Shown here piece by piece: positions 15,107-16,618 of a stretch of DNA of 16,618 bases. Below the pieces are notes generated by a model. That model made no database searches and was not told the DNA's origin. It saw only the letters and a list, made by a program, of their open reading frames with translations. The stretch comes from Pseudomonadota bacterium. Lineage in GTDB: Bacteria > Pseudomonadota > Gammaproteobacteria > Burkholderiales > Burkholderiaceae_B. Made by a program: the position numbers and the translations under genes. Each line of letters opens with the position of its first letter. The first letter of the stretch is position 1. The DNA lies in the NCBI GenBank assembly GCA_023432075.1, contig JAEYVD010000196.1:1-16618 (forward strand), given 5' to 3'.

Positions 15107-15810
15107 TTCCTATGTCCATCATTCATGCCATGGAAAGCCCCTTGATCAACGCCACAGCCGCCGCCCCGGCCGCCGACGACTCGCGCGACCTGGTCGACGA
15201 GGCCTACTCGACCATGCTGGACATGATCCAGCTGGGCCAGTTGCCCATCAACCAACCGCTGCAGGAACGCAACTTGGCCAGCGCGCTGGGCGTGTCGCGC
15301 ACCCCGCTGCGCGAGGCGATGAGCCGGCTGATCGGCGCCGGCTTCGCCGTGCGCACGGCACGCGGGCAGCTCATCGTGCCCGAACCCTCGTTGCGCCAGT
15401 ACCTGGAGATCTTCCAGATGCGCGTGCTGCTGGAAGGCGACGCCGCCGCTGCTGCCGCCACCCGCATGGCGCCGGAAGAGGCCGCGGCCCTCCTGGAGCA
15501 AGTCAGCGAGATCCGGCGCCGCAATGAAACCACCCACGAGGAGAACCATCGGGTCGACAACCTGCTGCACGACAGCATCGCGCTGGCCAGCGGCAACCGG
15601 CTGATGGCACAGGCCATCCACGACCTGCGCATCAAGGCCCGCTGCTTCGACCAGAACGGCGCGCCGGAACGGCTGATTCCCGGCTGCGACGAGCACATGG
15701 CCGTCCTGCAGGCCATCCTGAATCGCGACCCCGACGCCGCGCGCGCGGCGATGCAGGCGCACCTCTGCAACGTGCGCGTTGGCCTGGTCGCCCGCCACAC
15801 CCAGATTTAA
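15103..15810 (+). CDS. GntR-family transcriptional regulator, FCD subfamily
   Basis: The 235-residue product has an N-terminal winged helix-turn-helix: DEAYSTMLDMIQLGQLPINQ, then ERNLASALGVSRTPLREAMS and RLIGAGFAVRTARGQLIV. An all-helical FCD effector domain follows (about residues 100-225) with the polar residues that often bind metal or acid ligands in DNLLHDSIALASGN, DEHMAVLQAI and AMQAHL. FCD regulators commonly sense small carboxylates or amino acids and repress catabolic operons. The start at 15103 was chosen for its ATGA overlap with the full-length pxpC stop; ATGs at 15112 and 15130 are alternatives, and none has a ribosome site. It is therefore probably translated by coupling. It is the best candidate for binding the palindrome upstream of pxpA and the ABC operon. 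Confidence 0.88.
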   Translation: MIPMSIIHAMESPLINATAAAPAADDSRDLVDEAYSTMLDMIQLGQLPINQPLQERNLASALGVSRTPLREAMSRLIGAGFAVRTARGQLIVPEPSLRQYLEIFQMRVLLEGDAAAAAATRMAPEEAAALLEQVSEIRRRNETTHEENHRVDNLLHDSIALASGNRLMAQAIHDLRIKARCFDQNGAPERLIPGCDEHMAVLQAILNRDPDAARAAMQAHLCNVRVGLVARHTQI

Positions 15811-15827
15811 CTGCTTCCTTTACCCGC

Positions 15828-16618
15828 ATGTCATTCCCTACCCCCAAGCCTCTGCTCATCATCATGAACCCGGTCACGCAGGCCGACCGGGATCAGATCG
15901 CCCGCCACTTCGAAGTCGTCTTCGCCCCGACGCCGGCGCAGTATGCGCAAGCCGTCGCCGAGCACGCGCCGCGCGTCGATGTGATCATGACCATCGGCGC
16001 AATTGGCCTGACTGCAGGCCAGATCGACGCACTGCCCAACCTGAAGCTGATCTACTCGATGGGAGCCGGCTACGAAAAGATCGACCTGGACCACGCCCGG
16101 CGGCGCGGCGTCAAGGTCGCCAACGGCGCGGGCACCAACGACAGCTGCGTCGCCGACCACGCCATGGGCCTGATGATCGCCGTCATCCGCGGCATTCCCC
16201 GCCTGGACCAGCTCACGCGGCAAGGCGTCTGGCGCACGCAGCTGCCCCTGCCGCCCAACGTCTCCGGAAAAAAACTGGGCATCATCGGCCTGGGCGGTAT
16301 CGGCGAAAAAGTGGCGCTACGCGCGCAGGCGTTCGAGATGCAGATCGGCTACCACAACCGCCGCCCGCGCCCGGGCTCGCCGCACCGCTACTTTCCTTCC
16401 GTGAGCGAACTGGCGGGGTGGTCCGACGTGCTGCTCGTCGCCATCCCGGGCGGCGATTCAACTCACCATCTGATCGATGGCGCCATCCTGGACCAGCTCG
16501 GCCCCAACGGCTACCTGATCAACATCGCGCGCGGCAGTGTCGTGGACACCGTTGCCTTGGAACGTGCCCTGCGCCAGCAGACCATCGCCGGCGCGGCCCT
16601 GGACGTTTATGAAGGCGA
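15828..16618 (+). CDS. D-2-hydroxyacid dehydrogenase (NAD(P)-binding), 3' end missing
   Basis: The frame from the ATG at 15828 stays open for 263 codons to the right edge; family members are about 310-330 residues, so 50-65 are missing. The Rossmann motif GLGGIG (154-159) is followed by YHNRRPRPG, whose arginines after the second beta strand suggest a preference for NADP(H). The catalytic Arg235 (INIARGSVVD) and Glu262 (LDVYEG) are visible; the catalytic histidine should lie beyond the edge. Earlier sequence (YSMGAGYEKIDLDHARRRGVKVANG, split by short gaps in the family) and NDSCVADHAMGL are typical. It would interconvert a 2-oxoacid and a D-2-hydroxyacid. It follows gntR by 17 bases on the same strand without an evident ribosome site, so it is likely part of the same operon; a role in 5-oxoproline use is not obvious. 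Confidence 0.88.
   Translation, partial: MSFPTPKPLLIIMNPVTQADRDQIARHFEVVFAPTPAQYAQAVAEHAPRVDVIMTIGAIGLTAGQIDALPNLKLIYSMGAGYEKIDLDHARRRGVKVANGAGTNDSCVADHAMGLMIAVIRGIPRLDQLTRQGVWRTQLPLPPNVSGKKLGIIGLGGIGEKVALRAQAFEMQIGYHNRRPRPGSPHRYFPSVSELAGWSDVLLVAIPGGDSTHHLIDGAILDQLGPNGYLINIARGSVVDTVALERALRQQTIAGAALDVYEG

Noticed and set aside
15779..16612. Open frame overlapping the hydroxyacid dehydrogenase
   Set aside because: Its translation is Arg/Pro-rich without family motifs; the frame from 15828 has the Rossmann motif and catalytic residues.

Overview
The window is high-GC DNA with the gene content and codon habits of a betaproteobacterium of the family Alcaligenaceae (Achromobacter/Bordetella-like). 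Pointers are a Bug/TctC-type solute-binding protein with no membrane partners, the PepSY_TM plus DUF3325 pair usual beside TonB receptor loci in this family, and tightly packed catabolic operons with ATGA overlaps. The genus is inferred from gene content, not from a marker gene.

Layout. (1) Bases 1-1780, plus strand: the 3' part of a PepSY-associated membrane protein and an overlapping DUF3325 membrane protein, probably the end of a siderophore/iron locus. (2) 1863-2696, plus: a stand-alone PhzF-family protein. (3) 7351 down to 2714, minus strand: a four-gene operon, in order of transcription N-carbamoyl-D-amino acid hydrolase, PLP-dependent serine/threonine dehydratase-like enzyme, Bug-family binding protein, and D-aminoacylase. 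A LysR regulator (7651-8589, plus) is divergent from it across a 299-bp intergenic region that holds a perfect dyad. (4) 8583-16618: a 5-oxoprolinase locus. pxpA (minus) is divergent from a plus-strand operon of a periplasmic binding protein, a fused double permease, an ATPase, pxpB, pxpC, a GntR/FCD regulator and a D-2-hydroxyacid dehydrogenase that runs off the right edge. A 23-bp perfect palindrome sits in the pxpA/binding-protein intergenic region.

How it may work together. Both catabolic blocks remove a group that blocks the amino nitrogen of an amino acid: N-acyl-D (D-aminoacylase), N-carbamoyl-D (carbamoylase), and the internal lactam of 5-oxoproline (PxpABC, ATP-driven). Each block carries its own solute-binding component and regulator. 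Joint use of the two blocks is inference.

Most notable: pxpC has a single in-frame amber TAG at codon 168 with intact family sequence in the same frame on both sides. It is either a recent nonsense mutation that should abolish 5-oxoprolinase, a sequencing error, or a suppressed codon. The stop also uncouples the downstream gntR gene, whose start overlaps the original pxpC stop.

I saw no rRNA, tRNA, CRISPR array, insertion sequence or phage gene. The longest stretch without a gene is the 299-bp LysR/carbamoylase region.
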